NCBI GenBank assembly: GCA_902776035.1
Contig: CACYOO010000001.1
Location: 1 to 64,000, forward strand
Source of the DNA: an uncultured bacterium
Lineage (GTDB): Bacteria > Cyanobacteriota > Vampirovibrionia > Gastranaerophilales > Gastranaerophilaceae
Reading direction: 5' to 3'
DNA length: 64,000 nucleotides
This document shows positions 26,308 through 37,662 of the stretch, in pieces. Each line of letters opens with the position of its first letter. Within the stretch, counting starts at the first letter, position 1. The notes beneath the pieces were generated by a model. The model saw only the letters and a list, made by a program, of their open reading frames with translations, was not told where the DNA came from and made no database searches. Made by a program: the position numbers and the translations under genes.

Positions 26308-27489
26308 ATGAAAATAGATTGGAAATCAAAACAAACCAGATTTACAGTGGCAATTTTAGTTGTTATTCTTGTGCCAATTTTATGGAATCAAGGAAAAACA
26401 GTTATTACAGGATTATTAACTTCATATTTGATGTCGCAGCCGAAAACGGTTGAAGTTGCGACTCCTATGGCACAAGAGATTAAACCTGAATATAGTACAA
26501 CAGGACGTATAGAAGCTCAAAAATCTGTAGATGTAATTGCTCGTGTTAGCGGCTGGCTTCAAGAACGATATTTCCAAGAAGGAGATAAAGTTAAAAAAGG
26601 ACAAAAATTATTCTTAATTGAACCTGATGAATACAATTTAGCTGCACAAACAGCAAAAGCAAGAGTTAATGAAAATTCTGCAGTTTATAATAATTCTGAA
26701 ATAGATTTAAAACGTGCAGAACAACTTTTAAAAGAAGATTTGGTAAGTAGAGAATATTATGATAATGCTCTTACACAAAGGAATAAAAGCAGAGCATCTT
26801 TAGATGGTGCTTTATCTGATTTTCATAAAGCAAAATTAAACCTTAGTTATACCAATATAACATCACCAATGGACGGACGAATTGGTAAGGCAAATGTTTC
26901 TGTTGGAAATTATGTAACACCGTCTACAGGTGTTATAGCACAAATTTATACAACAAATCCTATGAAAGTTATTTTTCCGATGAAAAGTGGAGATTTTATT
27001 GAAATTAAACGTTATTATAAAGAAAATCCTAATGATAATAGCACATTATCTGTTTTATTGGGACTTTCGGACGGTTCAACTTATGAAAAAGAAGGTAATA
27101 TAGAGTTTGTAGACAATAAAGTTGATGAAAATACAGGTACTGTTACACTAAGAGCTGTTTTTGAAAATCCGGATGAACTTTTAGTACCGGGAGATTATGT
27201 TAATGTAAAAATTAGAGTTAATCATCCTCAAAAAGTTATGCTTATCCCTCAGTCCGCTACAAAAACTGATGTTGGAACGGGCTATTATGTATGGACTGTT
27301 AAAGACGGTAAAGCCGTAAAAAAAGATATAGTTGTAAATGAAAATTATAAAAATAATTGGATTGTAGAAAAAGGTCTTAATTGGGATGATGTTGTTGTAA
27401 TGAAAGGTATTCAGGATATTTATAAAACAGGTCAACCTGTAAAAACAAAAAAGTATGTACCTGAAGAAAAAACTGAAAAGAAAAATTAA
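26308..27489 (+). CDS. RND efflux periplasmic adaptor (membrane fusion protein)
   Basis: 393 aa from the ATG at 26308, seven bases after AAAGGG; an in-frame ATG at 26260 lacks a ribosome site. N-terminal membrane anchor/signal (FTVAILVVILVPILW), lipoyl-like halves flanking an alpha-hairpin (VIARVSGWLQERYFQEGDKVKKGQ and LSYTNITSPMDGRIGKANVS), then beta-barrel and membrane-proximal domains. It joins the inner-membrane RND pump to the outer-membrane channel encoded next. Confidence 0.92.
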   Translation: MKIDWKSKQTRFTVAILVVILVPILWNQGKTVITGLLTSYLMSQPKTVEVATPMAQEIKPEYSTTGRIEAQKSVDVIARVSGWLQERYFQEGDKVKKGQKLFLIEPDEYNLAAQTAKARVNENSAVYNNSEIDLKRAEQLLKEDLVSREYYDNALTQRNKSRASLDGALSDFHKAKLNLSYTNITSPMDGRIGKANVSVGNYVTPSTGVIAQIYTTNPMKVIFPMKSGDFIEIKRYYKENPNDNSTLSVLLGLSDGSTYEKEGNIEFVDNKVDENTGTVTLRAVFENPDELLVPGDYVNVKIRVNHPQKVMLIPQSATKTDVGTGYYVWTVKDGKAVKKDIVVNENYKNNWIVEKGLNWDDVVVMKGIQDIYKTGQPVKTKKYVPEEKTEKKN

Positions 27490-27522
27490 TATAATTATAT
27501 ATTTAAATAAAAAGGATTTAGA

Positions 27523-30500
27523 ATGGCTATAGATAAAAAGGATTTATATTTTTTCATAAGAAAACCCAGATTTTCTGTTGTAATATCTGTGATAATTGTG
27601 ATTTTAGGTTTACTTTCCTTGTTTGGATTACAGCAGGAAAAATATCCTAATATTACTCCTCCGCAGGTTACAATATCCGCCTATTATCCGGGAGCAAGTG
27701 CTGCTGTTATTGAATCTTCTGTAGCTTCACTTTTGGAATCTCAACTTAACGGTGTTAAGGATATGATTTATATGTCCTCAACGAGTTATGACGGAGCTTA
27801 TAATTTAAACATTTATTTTAAAACAGGTACGGACAATGATGTAAATTTGATGAATGTTCAAAACAAGCTTCAGCAGGTTCAATCTCTTTTACCTCAGGAA
27901 GTTTTACAGCAAGGTCTTACTGCGGAGAACAAAGTTGGCGGTGCCGGTGCAATCATTTTAAATCTTGCATCTGATAATGGTTCCTGGAATCAGTTAGATT
28001 TAACAAACTATGCTAATATTTATGTAAAAGATGCAATAAAAAGAATAAACGGTGTTGGTTCAGTTAACGTATTTGGTGCAGATGATTACAGTATTAGAAT
28101 TTGGCTTGATCCTGCAAAATTAGCAAGTTATAAAGTTAAGATTTCAGATATCAGAGATGCAATTACAAACCAAAATGTTCAGCTTTCAACAGGTGCATTG
28201 GGTGATAGACCGACTGATGCAAATCCAAGTTTAAAACTTTCATTATTAACAAAAGGTAGATTGCAAACACCGGAGGAGTTCGGAAATATTATTATACGTT
28301 CTAATTCTGATGGTTCAAAATTAAGATTAAAAGAACTTTCCAGAGTCGAATTGGGTGCAAAATCATATAACATGTTCGGTATAGTTAATACTAAACCTGC
28401 AGCTCTTATTCAGGTTATGCCTTTACCCGGTGCAAATACTGTTGAAATTTGTAATAATATTTATAAAACAATAGACGAACTTTCTCAAACATTTCCTGAC
28501 TCTTTAAAACTTGATATTATGATGGACAGTTCTACGTTCATAAATGAATCTATGGATGAAGTAGAATTTACAATTCTTTTAACATCATTAATTGTAATTT
28601 TAATTATATTTGTATTTTTAGGAGATTTTAAGGCAACATTAATTCCTTGTGTAACAATTCCTGTATCATTAATCGGTACATTTATTGCATTGAAAGCTTT
28701 AGGGATGTCTTTAAATCTTTTAACGTTATTTGCTCTTGTGCTTGCAGTTGCAGTTGTAGTAGATGATGCTATTGTTGTTATTGAAAATGTAAAACGACAC
28801 ATGGAAGAAGGTAAATCTGCTTTAGAGGCAACACAAATAACAATGGGTGAAGTTGGTGGCTCACTTATTGCTATGGCGGCAGTTCTAATGGCGGTATTTG
28901 TTCCGATGTGTTTTATGAGTGGTTTATCAGGCACAATGTATAAACAATTTGCTGTATGTATAGCAGTATCAATTGCTTTTTCAGCTATTTGTGCGTTATC
29001 GCTTTCTCCGGCAATGTGTTCAATTATTTTAAAACCTTCTAAGAAAAAAAATAAACAGCAATCTTGGCTAAAAATTGCTGAAGAATACATTAATAAAGTA
29101 ATAGCCGTTTTTAATGAAAAGTTTGATAAATTAACTAATTACTACATTGAACTTGTTAAAAAATTTGCTTATGATAAAAAGCTAACAATAATTACGTATA
29201 TAGCAATTGTGCTTTTAATGTTAGGTTTATTCAAAATTATTCCTACAGGATTTATTCCAGATGAGGATCAGGGTATGCTTATTTCTGTTGTAACGCTTCC
29301 TGATGGAGCTTCATTAAACAGAACAGAGGATGTTTGTAAAAAATTTATAAAAGCAATAGAAGATATTGAAGGTATTGATAAAAATAGGGTTATAGCTTTT
29401 GGTGGTTTTGGACCTTCAAATCAGGCAAATATTGTTATTCAATTAACCGAGTGGGGCGAAAGAAAAGTAAATCCTATAAGCTGGATAATTCGTAAAATTC
29501 AAGGCAAGCAAACTGACCTTTCTCACAATGGTATTTTAGATGAGATATATAAACGTACGGCAGATATTAATGAAGCATCAATATTTACGCTTTCACCACC
29601 GGCAATAGACGGTTTAGGAATGGCGGGAGGTTTTGAATATCAACTTATGTCAACAGGTAATGCAAGTGTACAAGATCTTGCAGCTTTTGCAAACGAATTT
29701 ATTGCAAAAGCCAATCAAAATCCTGCACTACAAAGTGTATATACTCAATTCCAAGCAAATGTTCCTCAGTATCAACTGGACATTGATTATGAGAAGGCAC
29801 TTGCACAAGGAGTTGATTTATCTGAACTTCATAATACTTTAGCTTCAACGTTATCATACTCATATATTAACGACTTTAATAAACTTGGCAGAGTTTTCAA
29901 AGTATTTATGCAAGCTGAAAGTGATTACAGAAATAAAATAGAAGATTTGCAGAAGATATATGTTATGAATACAAAAGGACAACCTGTTCCTATCATGACA
30001 ATGATTACACCAAAACAAACGGTTGGTGCTGTTTCAATTACAAGATTTAATCAATTCCGTTCTGCTCAAATTCAAGGTTTACCTGCGAGTGGTAAATCAT
30101 CGGGTGAAGCTATGAAAGCTATGACAGATTTGTCTAAGAAGAATTTACCTCATGATTATACTTTTGCATGGTCAGGAACATCTCTACAGGAACTTGAATC
30201 ATCAGGTCAAACAGGTCTTGTTGTTGGGTTTGCACTTTTGTTTGTTTATTTATTCTTAGTTGCACTTTATGAAAGCTGGATGATACCGGTAGCGGTACTT
30301 TTAATATCTCCTGTTGCAGTCGTTGGTGCATTGATATTTCAATTAATGATGGGACAGGCATTGGATTTATATTCTCAAGTTGGTTTAATTACTTTAATAG
30401 GTCTTGCCGCAAAACAATCTATTTTGATTGTAGAATTTGCAAAAGAAGAACACGAGAAAAATGGATTGACCATTCAAGATGCAGCTATAAAAGCCGCACT

Positions 30501-30741
30501 TTTGAGATTTAGAGCAATTATGATGACAGAAGCAGCATTTATTTTAGGTATTTTACCATTGTTATTTGCAAGTGGTGCAGGTGCAAATAGCCGTATATCA
30601 GTAGGTTCAACAGTAATTGGCGGTATGATTGTAGCTGCAACTTTAGGTACAGTATTAACTCCTGCTTTTTATATAATTATACAGGATATTATTGACAGAC
30701 ATTTTAATAACAAAAGTGAGCAAGATGATGAAACTATATAG
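27523..30741 (+). CDS. RND-family efflux pump, inner-membrane transporter (HAE1/AcrB-like)
   Basis: 1072 aa with the AcrB arrangement: N-terminal TM helix, two large periplasmic loops, and two blocks of TM helices. TM4 region [18 protein letters not shown] holds the proton-relay Asp pair. [17 protein letters not shown] begins the second porter half. [20 protein letters not shown] contains the TM10 Lys that pairs with them. Drug/proton antiporter; substrate unknown. 33 bases after the adaptor. Confidence 0.95.
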   Translation: MAIDKKDLYFFIRKPRFSVVISVIIVILGLLSLFGLQQEKYPNITPPQVTISAYYPGASAAVIESSVASLLESQLNGVKDMIYMSSTSYDGAYNLNIYFKTGTDNDVNLMNVQNKLQQVQSLLPQEVLQQGLTAENKVGGAGAIILNLASDNGSWNQLDLTNYANIYVKDAIKRINGVGSVNVFGADDYSIRIWLDPAKLASYKVKISDIRDAITNQNVQLSTGALGDRPTDANPSLKLSLLTKGRLQTPEEFGNIIIRSNSDGSKLRLKELSRVELGAKSYNMFGIVNTKPAALIQVMPLPGANTVEICNNIYKTIDELSQTFPDSLKLDIMMDSSTFINESMDEVEFTILLTSLIVILIIFVFLGDFKATLIPCVTIPVSLIGTFIALKALGMSLNLLTLFALVLAVAVVVDDAIVVIENVKRHMEEGKSALEATQITMGEVGGSLIAMAAVLMAVFVPMCFMSGLSGTMYKQFAVCIAVSIAFSAICALSLSPAMCSIILKPSKKKNKQQSWLKIAEEYINKVIAVFNEKFDKLTNYYIELVKKFAYDKKLTIITYIAIVLLMLGLFKIIPTGFIPDEDQGMLISVVTLPDGASLNRTEDVCKKFIKAIEDIEGIDKNRVIAFGGFGPSNQANIVIQLTEWGERKVNPISWIIRKIQGKQTDLSHNGILDEIYKRTADINEASIFTLSPPAIDGLGMAGGFEYQLMSTGNASVQDLAAFANEFIAKANQNPALQSVYTQFQANVPQYQLDIDYEKALAQGVDLSELHNTLASTLSYSYINDFNKLGRVFKVFMQAESDYRNKIEDLQKIYVMNTKGQPVPIMTMITPKQTVGAVSITRFNQFRSAQIQGLPASGKSSGEAMKAMTDLSKKNLPHDYTFAWSGTSLQELESSGQTGLVVGFALLFVYLFLVALYESWMIPVAVLLISPVAVVGALIFQLMMGQALDLYSQVGLITLIGLAAKQSILIVEFAKEEHEKNGLTIQDAAIKAALLRFRAIMMTEAAFILGILPLLFASGAGANSRISVGSTVIGGMIVAATLGTVLTPAFYIIIQDIIDRHFNNKSEQDDETI

Positions 30742-32110
30742 AACGATTTTTTTAACATTATTTATTTGTTTATTATTCACACAAAATTCTTATGCAATAA
30801 ATGAAAAAAAAGACGATATAAGAAAAAATGGAAAAGTTGAATTTACAAATGAAGTACACTCAATATTTTCATTAAAGGATTGTATAAATATCGCAATAGA
30901 GAATAATCCTCAAATAAGGTCAGCCATATATAATGAAGAAGCTTATAAATCTAAAATAGGACAAGCTTGGGCGAGCTTTTTTCCTCGATTAAGTGCGGGA
31001 TTAGAGGTTTCAAGAATACGTAATTCTTATTCTGGACGTAGTATTCCATTAAGGAATATGTCTTCGTCTTATACAATGGGTTATGTTCCTTCAATATCTG
31101 CTGATATGTTGATTTTTGATTTTGGAAAAACAAAGGCAGGAGCAGATATGGCAAAAAGGATGTTTGAATCTACTCAGCAAAATACAAAAGAAAGTATTAA
31201 CAGTGTTATTTATAATATAAAATCAACATATTACAATATTTTGTTTGCACAGGCACAGGTTAAAGTTTATGAGGATACTGTTAAAGATTATGAATTACAA
31301 TTAAGCCAAGCAAGTGCATTCTATCAGATAGGTAAAAAGGCAAAAATTGATGTTGTAACAGCAGAATACAATCTTGGAAAAGCAAAACTAAATTTAGTAA
31401 AGGCAAAAAATGTTTTGAAAGTTGCCTATGTACAGCTATCTCAAATAATGGGGATACCTGAATATACAAACTATGAATTATCGGACGAATTAACATTGAA
31501 TAACTATGAGGAATCTTTTGAAAATCTTATTAAAATTGCTTATGATGTAAGACCTGAATTATTATCTGCACAAAAAACTGCTGATGCGGCAAAGATGAAT
31601 TTGAGAGCAAAAAGACGTAATATTGCACCGGATTTGGGAATATTCGGTAGTTATAGTAATGGAATAGGTAATGAATATAACGAACATTCAGGTCAGTTTG
31701 GTGTAGGATTAAATTATAAAGAATTGAATTTGATGCGTGTAAAAAAACAGATAGATGAAGCTAAAGCTAATTATAATAAGGCACTTTCAGATTATGAGAA
31801 TATAAAAAATTTAGTATATTTAAATGTAAAAAAGAACTATCTTGAATTACAGACAGCAAAAGAAGCAATAATAATTGCGAAATTAGCACTTGATGAAGCA
31901 AAAGAGCAATATAGACAAGTAACGGGAAGATATAAAGCCGGTGTTGGAGATGCTATAGAATTAAAAGACGGTGAAAATACGTACTTAAATGCTAGATTAG
32001 ATTTTTACAATGCAATGCTAAATTATAATACAACAGCAGCAAGTTTAGAAAAAGAAATAGGTGTTCCTATTGTTTTCTCAGATAAAAATATCCTTGACAC
32101 AAAAAATTAA
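30725..32110 (+). CDS. TolC-family outer-membrane efflux channel
   Basis: 461 aa from ATG 30725 (next codon is also ATG), overlapping the pump gene by 17 bases. Signal peptide ends at SYA (residue 24). Two OEP repeats, each with long coiled-coil helices ([20 protein letters not shown] at the start; [17 protein letters not shown] in the second repeat; [19 protein letters not shown] near the end). Completes a tripartite pump. Confidence 0.92.
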   Translation: MMKLYRTIFLTLFICLLFTQNSYAINEKKDDIRKNGKVEFTNEVHSIFSLKDCINIAIENNPQIRSAIYNEEAYKSKIGQAWASFFPRLSAGLEVSRIRNSYSGRSIPLRNMSSSYTMGYVPSISADMLIFDFGKTKAGADMAKRMFESTQQNTKESINSVIYNIKSTYYNILFAQAQVKVYEDTVKDYELQLSQASAFYQIGKKAKIDVVTAEYNLGKAKLNLVKAKNVLKVAYVQLSQIMGIPEYTNYELSDELTLNNYEESFENLIKIAYDVRPELLSAQKTADAAKMNLRAKRRNIAPDLGIFGSYSNGIGNEYNEHSGQFGVGLNYKELNLMRVKKQIDEAKANYNKALSDYENIKNLVYLNVKKNYLELQTAKEAIIIAKLALDEAKEQYRQVTGRYKAGVGDAIELKDGENTYLNARLDFYNAMLNYNTTAASLEKEIGVPIVFSDKNILDTKN

Positions 32111-32113
32111 TCA

Positions 32114-32200
32114 ACGGAGAGGGTGGGATTTGAACCCACGGTAGAGTTTCCCCTACACAAATTTTCGAGATTTGCACCTTAAACCACTCGGACACCACTC
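32114..32200 (-). tRNA. tRNA-Ser (anticodon CGA)
   Basis: 87-nt class II tRNA on the minus strand. Acceptor GGAGTGG with CCTCTCC, anticodon stem CAAAT/ATTTG, loop CTCGAAA with CGA at 32164-32166, long variable arm, and T arm GTGGG-TTCAAAT-CCCAC. There is a U-U mismatch at the fifth acceptor pair. CCA is not encoded. It lies four bases beyond the 3' end of the channel gene, antisense to its transcript. Confidence 0.93.
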
Positions 32201-32232
32201 CATTGACTTTATTTGAAAACTTTATTATAAAA

Positions 32233-32276
32233 ATAAACAGAATATATATGATTTAATATATTCTGTTTATCTTTTT
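32233..32276. terminator. Strong terminator (15-bp stem) after the giant FTGK gene
   Basis: ATAAACAGAATATAT (32233-32247) pairs perfectly with ATATATTCTGTTTAT (32256-32270). T runs on both sides make it potentially bidirectional. It separates the minus-strand giant gene from tRNA-Ser. Confidence 0.85.
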
Positions 32277-32284
32277 ATGTTATT

Positions 32285-35200
32285 TTATACTGTTTGTTGT
32301 GCTTTTTGCTGGCTTAATATTTTTACGGCATTATTATTAATGTATTCTATTAAACTGTTAAGCTTTGTCATATATTTTTCTCTCATTTGAGCTTCTTTCG
32401 GTGCTTTACTCAAATTCAAGTTTGATACAAAGTTTGCTTTGTTCTCAACAAGCTGTACAACCTGCATTAAGTTTTCTGCGTTCATCATTGATTTTAATGT
32501 ATCTAATTCACCAATATTCTTCATTTCCAATTGCATTGCTCTATCATTTTGACCTATATGGTTTAATAATTGCAATGTATTTTCAACACCACCTGTTTGT
32601 TGAGCTTTTTCTATAAATTGATAGAAGCCCTCATCTGTTGATAAATCATGCGATTTACCATTATCATCCCATTCTTCCGGTGTCTTAATTTTAGATAAAT
32701 CTTTACCCATTTCATGAACATGACCACTCTGTGCATCTTGCATCATTGCCATTGACATATCAAATTTGGCAAGTTCATAGCAGCCCTTTACCATATAGCC
32801 CTCATATACTTGAGCCATTTGCTTATCATCTTTGTTTTCACTTCTTGTTAATCTTACAAACTCTTTTAAAAGTTCTTTAGGGTTATTCAAGATGTGGTAT
32901 TTGTTGAAGCTTTCACTAAATTGGTTAAATGCATCTTCTGTATTTTTACCTTTTATTGCAGCTGATAAGTATTTATTTAAGCTTTCTGCAACTACTTGTC
33001 TGTGCTGCGGTTCAATATTTGCATCTATGAATGTCTTTTTACCTTCAGAAATATCAGTTAATTGATTTTTTATTGCTGTTGCAATTTGTTCATCAGTTAA
33101 ACCCTGTTTATCAATTTTACCTTCTTGCATTTGCTTTAATGTATTAACAAGTTCTACACCTTGTTTTAATGTGTTAGAAAATTTAGTTGCCAATCCCTTT
33201 GTTTCTTCAGGTGTAGTTAATGATGCTTCAGGAAATGCTGCCCTTACACCGTGCTGTTTAAACATTTTATTTCTAATCTGTTTAACTTCTTTAGATAAAT
33301 TCAAATTACCCCAATCACGCTGTAATATGAAGAATGCTTCTTCAAAAGAATCTCCTTTTTCGGTTAATTTGATATTATCTTGAATTGAATCCATAAACAA
33401 AACTTGATTCATTGTATTCAATGCCTCAGGTTCCATACCTCTTATTTGTTTTGATGCTTCTAATGGTGTAATTACTTTTACACTTAAATGTTCATCACTT
33501 GAATTATTTACAAGTTTTGTAAAATCTTCTATAGGCATTTCACTTAATTCATTAAATTTTTTCATAAATTCTGCATTAGAGGATGGATTGAATTTTTCAT
33601 CTATGAAATGTTTCATAACTTTAAAATCGTTATCTTCAATTTCATCGATTTCATTTTCCTTTACGTCAATAGCAAAGGATTTCAAAAGTGATTCTAATGC
33701 ATTTTCTTTTGTGTATGACATATTTTCAGCAACAGCTGTTAAATATTTTTGAGTTTGAGGAGAAGATTTTTTCAAATCATCTTCTGTATTAATTCTTTCA
33801 ACATCATTTAACAGTCTTGCTTCATTAGCGTTCTTAGTTTCTCCTGCATTTTCTGCACGTTCCATTACTTTATCCAAGTATTCCGCAGGTACGTTTTTAA
33901 CGGCTTTCATTACTTGAGCTACTTTACTCATTTGAACTTGTGGCCCTAAAAATACATTTTGAACCATTTTTTGTGCAGAGCCGCTCATATCGTTGTTCTT
34001 TGTTGTTAATATAGCATCATAGAACATTTTAAATTTTTCGCCTGAATCTTTAAATCTTCCAGCTTCATATTTATAATCTTCTACAAGAGTTCCGTTCTGC
34101 CAAGCAGAATTTGTTATATAACCGTCTTTACCACCACGTCCGCATTGGTAATCAGTTCTTAACAAGCCCTTTGAATCAATCCAAGTCTTTTTATGTTCTG
34201 CTGCACCCCAAGTGTTATCATGCATTATTGCATCTTTTACTTCGTATTTACCTGTTTCTTTATTCTTTACAAGTACAGGTGCTACATCTGCTATATATTG
34301 TGCATGTCCGCCATGATCGTTGTGATATACGGATGTTCCGCTTATACCTGAATGTGCTTCGTGTTTTATTTTTTCAGCAGCTTTTTCTACGCTTTCTTCT
34401 GCATAATATGGTTTTCCTGTCATCTGTTCAAGTATTCTTATTTCTTGAGGAGTGCATAAACCGGATTGACCTTCTTTACCCACCCAGAATGAACCCTTTT
34501 CTGTTCCTATCTGTTTTGCAAGTTCATTTAAAGGTTGTTCAAGTTCTTTTTGTTTATTTGCTGTATCTCTTTTTATTTCTGAGAACATTTTGTTTATGTT
34601 TTTACCTACTTTTTCAAGTGCAGTTTTTTCTTCATCGGATACTTTATATAAATCTTGTGATAAGTTTAATTTTTGACCTTTTACTTCTGCTTTTTCAACA
34701 TTTGAACTTTGTTTTGTAATCTTATTAAACTTCTCCTGCATACTTCTCAATATGTGTTCAGGTACAATTTTGCCTTCTTTTTCATATTGCTTTAAAACAT
34801 CTGCTTTTGTTGCATCTGCGGATAAACCGTATTTCTTTTTCTCTGCATCAAGTTCTTCCGGTATATCCAATTTTTTATCCTGAACCGTTCTATATGCAGC
34901 AGCGGCTTCCCATAATGGTTTATACAATTTTTTCATTTTTGATGCAGGAGTTTTTGGCTGAATTTCTTTATTCATATATTCTGTTGTTTCTGTTGACAAT
35001 TCATACATGTTAAAGATATTTTCCATTCTTGCATCAATATCTTCTTGTTTTACATTAGGATTTTCTGCCTTTATGAAGTTAGACATTTTTTGTTTTTTCA
35101 TATCTTGTTCTTCATAATCATGGAAATGTAAATCGTCAGATTGTGCATTAGGAACATTACCCATTTTTAAGAATTTGTTCAATGTTGAATTTAATTCTTC

Positions 35201-36418
35201 ACTTGTTTTATCAGGCATTAATGCTTTAAACTCTTGTACCAAAGCTTTATTTGCCTTTGCTACAGTTTGAGCATTAAATCTTTCTGATTTATGTTGTTCT
35301 AATGCTTCTCGTTCACGTTTTTCTATACCATTTTTAGTTGATTTTATAAAATCTTCTGCTTTTTCTAATGCTCTTAAGTAATTTTGTTGACCTTTTAATG
35401 CAGGATCATCAAAATCTCTCATATAATGACCATCGTGGAATGTATCATAAAATTCTTTGTCAAAAGCTGAAAAATGTGTTGACTGTACATCTCCTCTGCC
35501 GGTATTACCTGCAACATTCATCCATTGTAATGCGGATGCATCTAATATTCTGTATCCTTTATCATCTGCATAGTCAAAATCAACTTCTGTTTTTGGCACT
35601 GAAATTTTTGCTCCCGTTCCTAGTTTTGTAGGATCATAAACTTCCATTTCCGGCTTACTGCTTAATTCTTCCATTATCATATTTACATATTTGTCTTTGT
35701 ATTCGTAAGCCATAACTTTTCTTGATGTTGAAATTGCAGCACACATACCATGTAATCTTTGGTCTGTTGTTTTTATGATTGGCATATCGGATTCAGCTGT
35801 TTTTACAACTAAATCATTCAATAATTCTCCTAATACTTGTGGCTTTTTATCTTTTAATTGAGGTTTGATTTTGTAATCAGGACTCATCATTGTATTAAGT
35901 TTTTCAAGGCATGATTTCTTTTCTTGGGTTGTAATTTCTGATGATATAACAAAATAATCAAGGTTTTTTGCTATATTCTTAACTGCATCAATCTTTGAGT
36001 CATTCATTGCTTGAGGAAGTCCTTTTGTTTTTAATATGCTGTTTCTTAAATCCATAACAGCTTTTTCATCTTCCGTCATTTCGTGTTTATCTATAAATAC
36101 TTTCTGAAACTGCTTTTGTAATTCAGCTTTATTTGCGGATGTAGTATTTGCTAATGCCTTTGCTGTAGCTTGTTGTAATTTGCCCTTCCAATCATTATTA
36201 GTCTTTTTATCATCTAATTCAAAGCTTGTACCATATCTTAAACCCTGTGCTACATTCATTAAAAATTTTATATTTTCTTCTGAAGAATCTTCTGATAATT
36301 TATCAATTGCTGTTGTGATATTTCTTTGATTATTTAGAGTAAGTGCATCACCCTGTTTTCTTAATTGTTCAACAGTGTTTTTATCTTCTCTTTTACCGGT
36401 AAATGAAACATTATACAT
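32285..36418 (-). CDS. Giant FTGK-motif protein, possible papain-like cysteine peptidase
   Basis: 1377 aa when started at the ATG at 36418, eight bases after GGGGG. The earlier in-frame ATG at 36451 lies upstream of the predicted transcription start. The N-terminus reads MYNVSFTGKRED, so the motif is at residues 4-9. Mostly charged and alpha-helical, no signal peptide or membrane segment. Three elements suggest a papain-like triad: Cys226 in LHGMCAAIS at the head of a helix, His705 in HNDHGGHAQYI, and Asn735-Trp737 in HDNTWG (compare NSWG of papain). The long spacing between Cys and His would need a large helical insertion; Cys655 in SGLCTP is another candidate. Function otherwise unknown. 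Confidence 0.6.
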   Translation of the reverse strand: MYNVSFTGKREDKNTVEQLRKQGDALTLNNQRNITTAIDKLSEDSSEENIKFLMNVAQGLRYGTSFELDDKKTNNDWKGKLQQATAKALANTTSANKAELQKQFQKVFIDKHEMTEDEKAVMDLRNSILKTKGLPQAMNDSKIDAVKNIAKNLDYFVISSEITTQEKKSCLEKLNTMMSPDYKIKPQLKDKKPQVLGELLNDLVVKTAESDMPIIKTTDQRLHGMCAAISTSRKVMAYEYKDKYVNMIMEELSSKPEMEVYDPTKLGTGAKISVPKTEVDFDYADDKGYRILDASALQWMNVAGNTGRGDVQSTHFSAFDKEFYDTFHDGHYMRDFDDPALKGQQNYLRALEKAEDFIKSTKNGIEKREREALEQHKSERFNAQTVAKANKALVQEFKALMPDKTSEELNSTLNKFLKMGNVPNAQSDDLHFHDYEEQDMKKQKMSNFIKAENPNVKQEDIDARMENIFNMYELSTETTEYMNKEIQPKTPASKMKKLYKPLWEAAAAYRTVQDKKLDIPEELDAEKKKYGLSADATKADVLKQYEKEGKIVPEHILRSMQEKFNKITKQSSNVEKAEVKGQKLNLSQDLYKVSDEEKTALEKVGKNINKMFSEIKRDTANKQKELEQPLNELAKQIGTEKGSFWVGKEGQSGLCTPQEIRILEQMTGKPYYAEESVEKAAEKIKHEAHSGISGTSVYHNDHGGHAQYIADVAPVLVKNKETGKYEVKDAIMHDNTWGAAEHKKTWIDSKGLLRTDYQCGRGGKDGYITNSAWQNGTLVEDYKYEAGRFKDSGEKFKMFYDAILTTKNNDMSGSAQKMVQNVFLGPQVQMSKVAQVMKAVKNVPAEYLDKVMERAENAGETKNANEARLLNDVERINTEDDLKKSSPQTQKYLTAVAENMSYTKENALESLLKSFAIDVKENEIDEIEDNDFKVMKHFIDEKFNPSSNAEFMKKFNELSEMPIEDFTKLVNNSSDEHLSVKVITPLEASKQIRGMEPEALNTMNQVLFMDSIQDNIKLTEKGDSFEEAFFILQRDWGNLNLSKEVKQIRNKMFKQHGVRAAFPEASLTTPEETKGLATKFSNTLKQGVELVNTLKQMQEGKIDKQGLTDEQIATAIKNQLTDISEGKKTFIDANIEPQHRQVVAESLNKYLSAAIKGKNTEDAFNQFSESFNKYHILNNPKELLKEFVRLTRSENKDDKQMAQVYEGYMVKGCYELAKFDMSMAMMQDAQSGHVHEMGKDLSKIKTPEEWDDNGKSHDLSTDEGFYQFIEKAQQTGGVENTLQLLNHIGQNDRAMQLEMKNIGELDTLKSMMNAENLMQVVQLVENKANFVSNLNLSKAPKEAQMREKYMTKLNSLIEYINNNAVKILSQQKAQQTV

Positions 36419-36454
36419 ATTATTAACCCCCATAGTCATGCAGTTTACCATGCT

Positions 36455-36483
36455 ATTATACTACTATCTGCGTAGTTTGTTAA
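36455..36483 (-). promoter_or_regulatory. Promoter of the giant FTGK gene
   Basis: On the minus strand TTAACA (36483-36478), exactly 17 bases, then TATAAT (36460-36455). The implied start near 36448 leaves the ATG at 36418 as the first one with a ribosome site. Confidence 0.7.
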
Positions 36484-36543
36484 GGACTTAATTGTACAAT
36501 GGACACTATTTTTAATATAAATTTACAAAAAAATACTTATAAA

Positions 36544-37605
36544 TTATTCTTGTAAATCTTGAATTTGTTTATATAAATCAATTTGTTTTTTTGACATATT
36601 GTTTGGCAAGACAATTTTAATTTTTGCGTTTAAATCACCGTAACCGCCATCTTTTAGAGGTAAACCAAGCCCTTTTAATCTTAGAGCTTTGCCTGAGGAT
36701 GTGTTTGCCGGAATTTTTACTGTTATTTTGCCTTGAGGTGTTTCTATTTCTTTATGTGTTCCTAATACTGCTTCAGGAGGAGTTATCTCAATAAGAGAGG
36801 TTAAATTATCATTTTCAATTGTATATTTACTATCTTTTATATTGATAACTAAGTATAAATCTCCTTTTTCTCCTGTTACTGAGGTTTTACCTTCTCCTTT
36901 TAAACGAACTTTTTGTCCAGCTTTAATGCCTTTTGGTAATTTAACTTTTACCTTTTTTGTCTTTGATATGACACCTGTTCCCTGACAAATAGTACAAAAA
37001 CCGCCATTAGACGGACAAGCATTACATTTTTCCATTTCCTTGAAAGTTACGGATATTGGTTCTTGTGAAAACAAGTCTTTTACGGTTATGTTTATATTTT
37101 TGGTTTCATCTAAGTTTTCACTTCCTGATGGTGTGGTTCTGCTTTTATGTGTTTGTTGAGATTTTCTTTGATTACCAAAGTTTATATTAAAATCATCAAA
37201 TCCGCTAAAGCCCCTTTTAGAAGATGAACTTGATGTTTGTCTTGCTGACATCATATCTCCAAATAAGGAACTAAAGAAATCGGAAAATCCGCCCATTCCT
37301 TCAAACGACGTGAAACCCCCGCCGGCATTATTAAAGTTGAAACTGTAATTTTCGTATCCTGGAGGCGGTGTAAAATCTGCTCCACCTTGCCAATTTGCTC
37401 CTAAGCTGTCATATCTTTGACGTTTTTCTTTATCTCCTAATACTTCATAAGCTTCATTGATTTCTTTGAATTTTTGTTCGGCTTCCTTTGTTTTATTTAC
37501 ATCAGGGTGAAATTTTCGTGCAAGCTTTCTGTATGCTGATTTTATTTCAGCTTCTGTTGCATCACGTTTTACCCCTAATGTTTCATAATAATCTTTATAT
37601 TGCAT
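36544..37605 (-). CDS. DnaJ-like Hsp40 co-chaperone with reduced zinc centre
   Basis: 353 aa. J domain at residues 1-70 with HPD (KFHPDVNK), Gly/Phe-rich region about 75-140, then a short Cys segment [18 protein letters not shown] and C-terminal substrate-binding domains ([44 protein letters not shown]). Classical DnaJ has four CxxCxGxG repeats and two zinc sites; here only four Cys remain, enough for one site. Acts with DnaK in folding. Likely not the sole DnaJ of the genome. Confidence 0.88.
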   Translation of the reverse strand: MQYKDYYETLGVKRDATEAEIKSAYRKLARKFHPDVNKTKEAEQKFKEINEAYEVLGDKEKRQRYDSLGANWQGGADFTPPPGYENYSFNFNNAGGGFTSFEGMGGFSDFFSSLFGDMMSARQTSSSSSKRGFSGFDDFNINFGNQRKSQQTHKSRTTPSGSENLDETKNINITVKDLFSQEPISVTFKEMEKCNACPSNGGFCTICQGTGVISKTKKVKVKLPKGIKAGQKVRLKGEGKTSVTGEKGDLYLVINIKDSKYTIENDNLTSLIEITPPEAVLGTHKEIETPQGKITVKIPANTSSGKALRLKGLGLPLKDGGYGDLNAKIKIVLPNNMSKKQIDLYKQIQDLQE

Positions 37606-37662
37606 ACTTAAATTTTTCTCCCATTTATCATTTTAATACATTTTTGCTTAAATTATTTAATA

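Noticed and set aside
34111-35013. Plus-strand ORFs opposite the giant FTGK gene
   Set aside because: Leu/Phe/His-rich shadows with no ribosome site or family resemblance.
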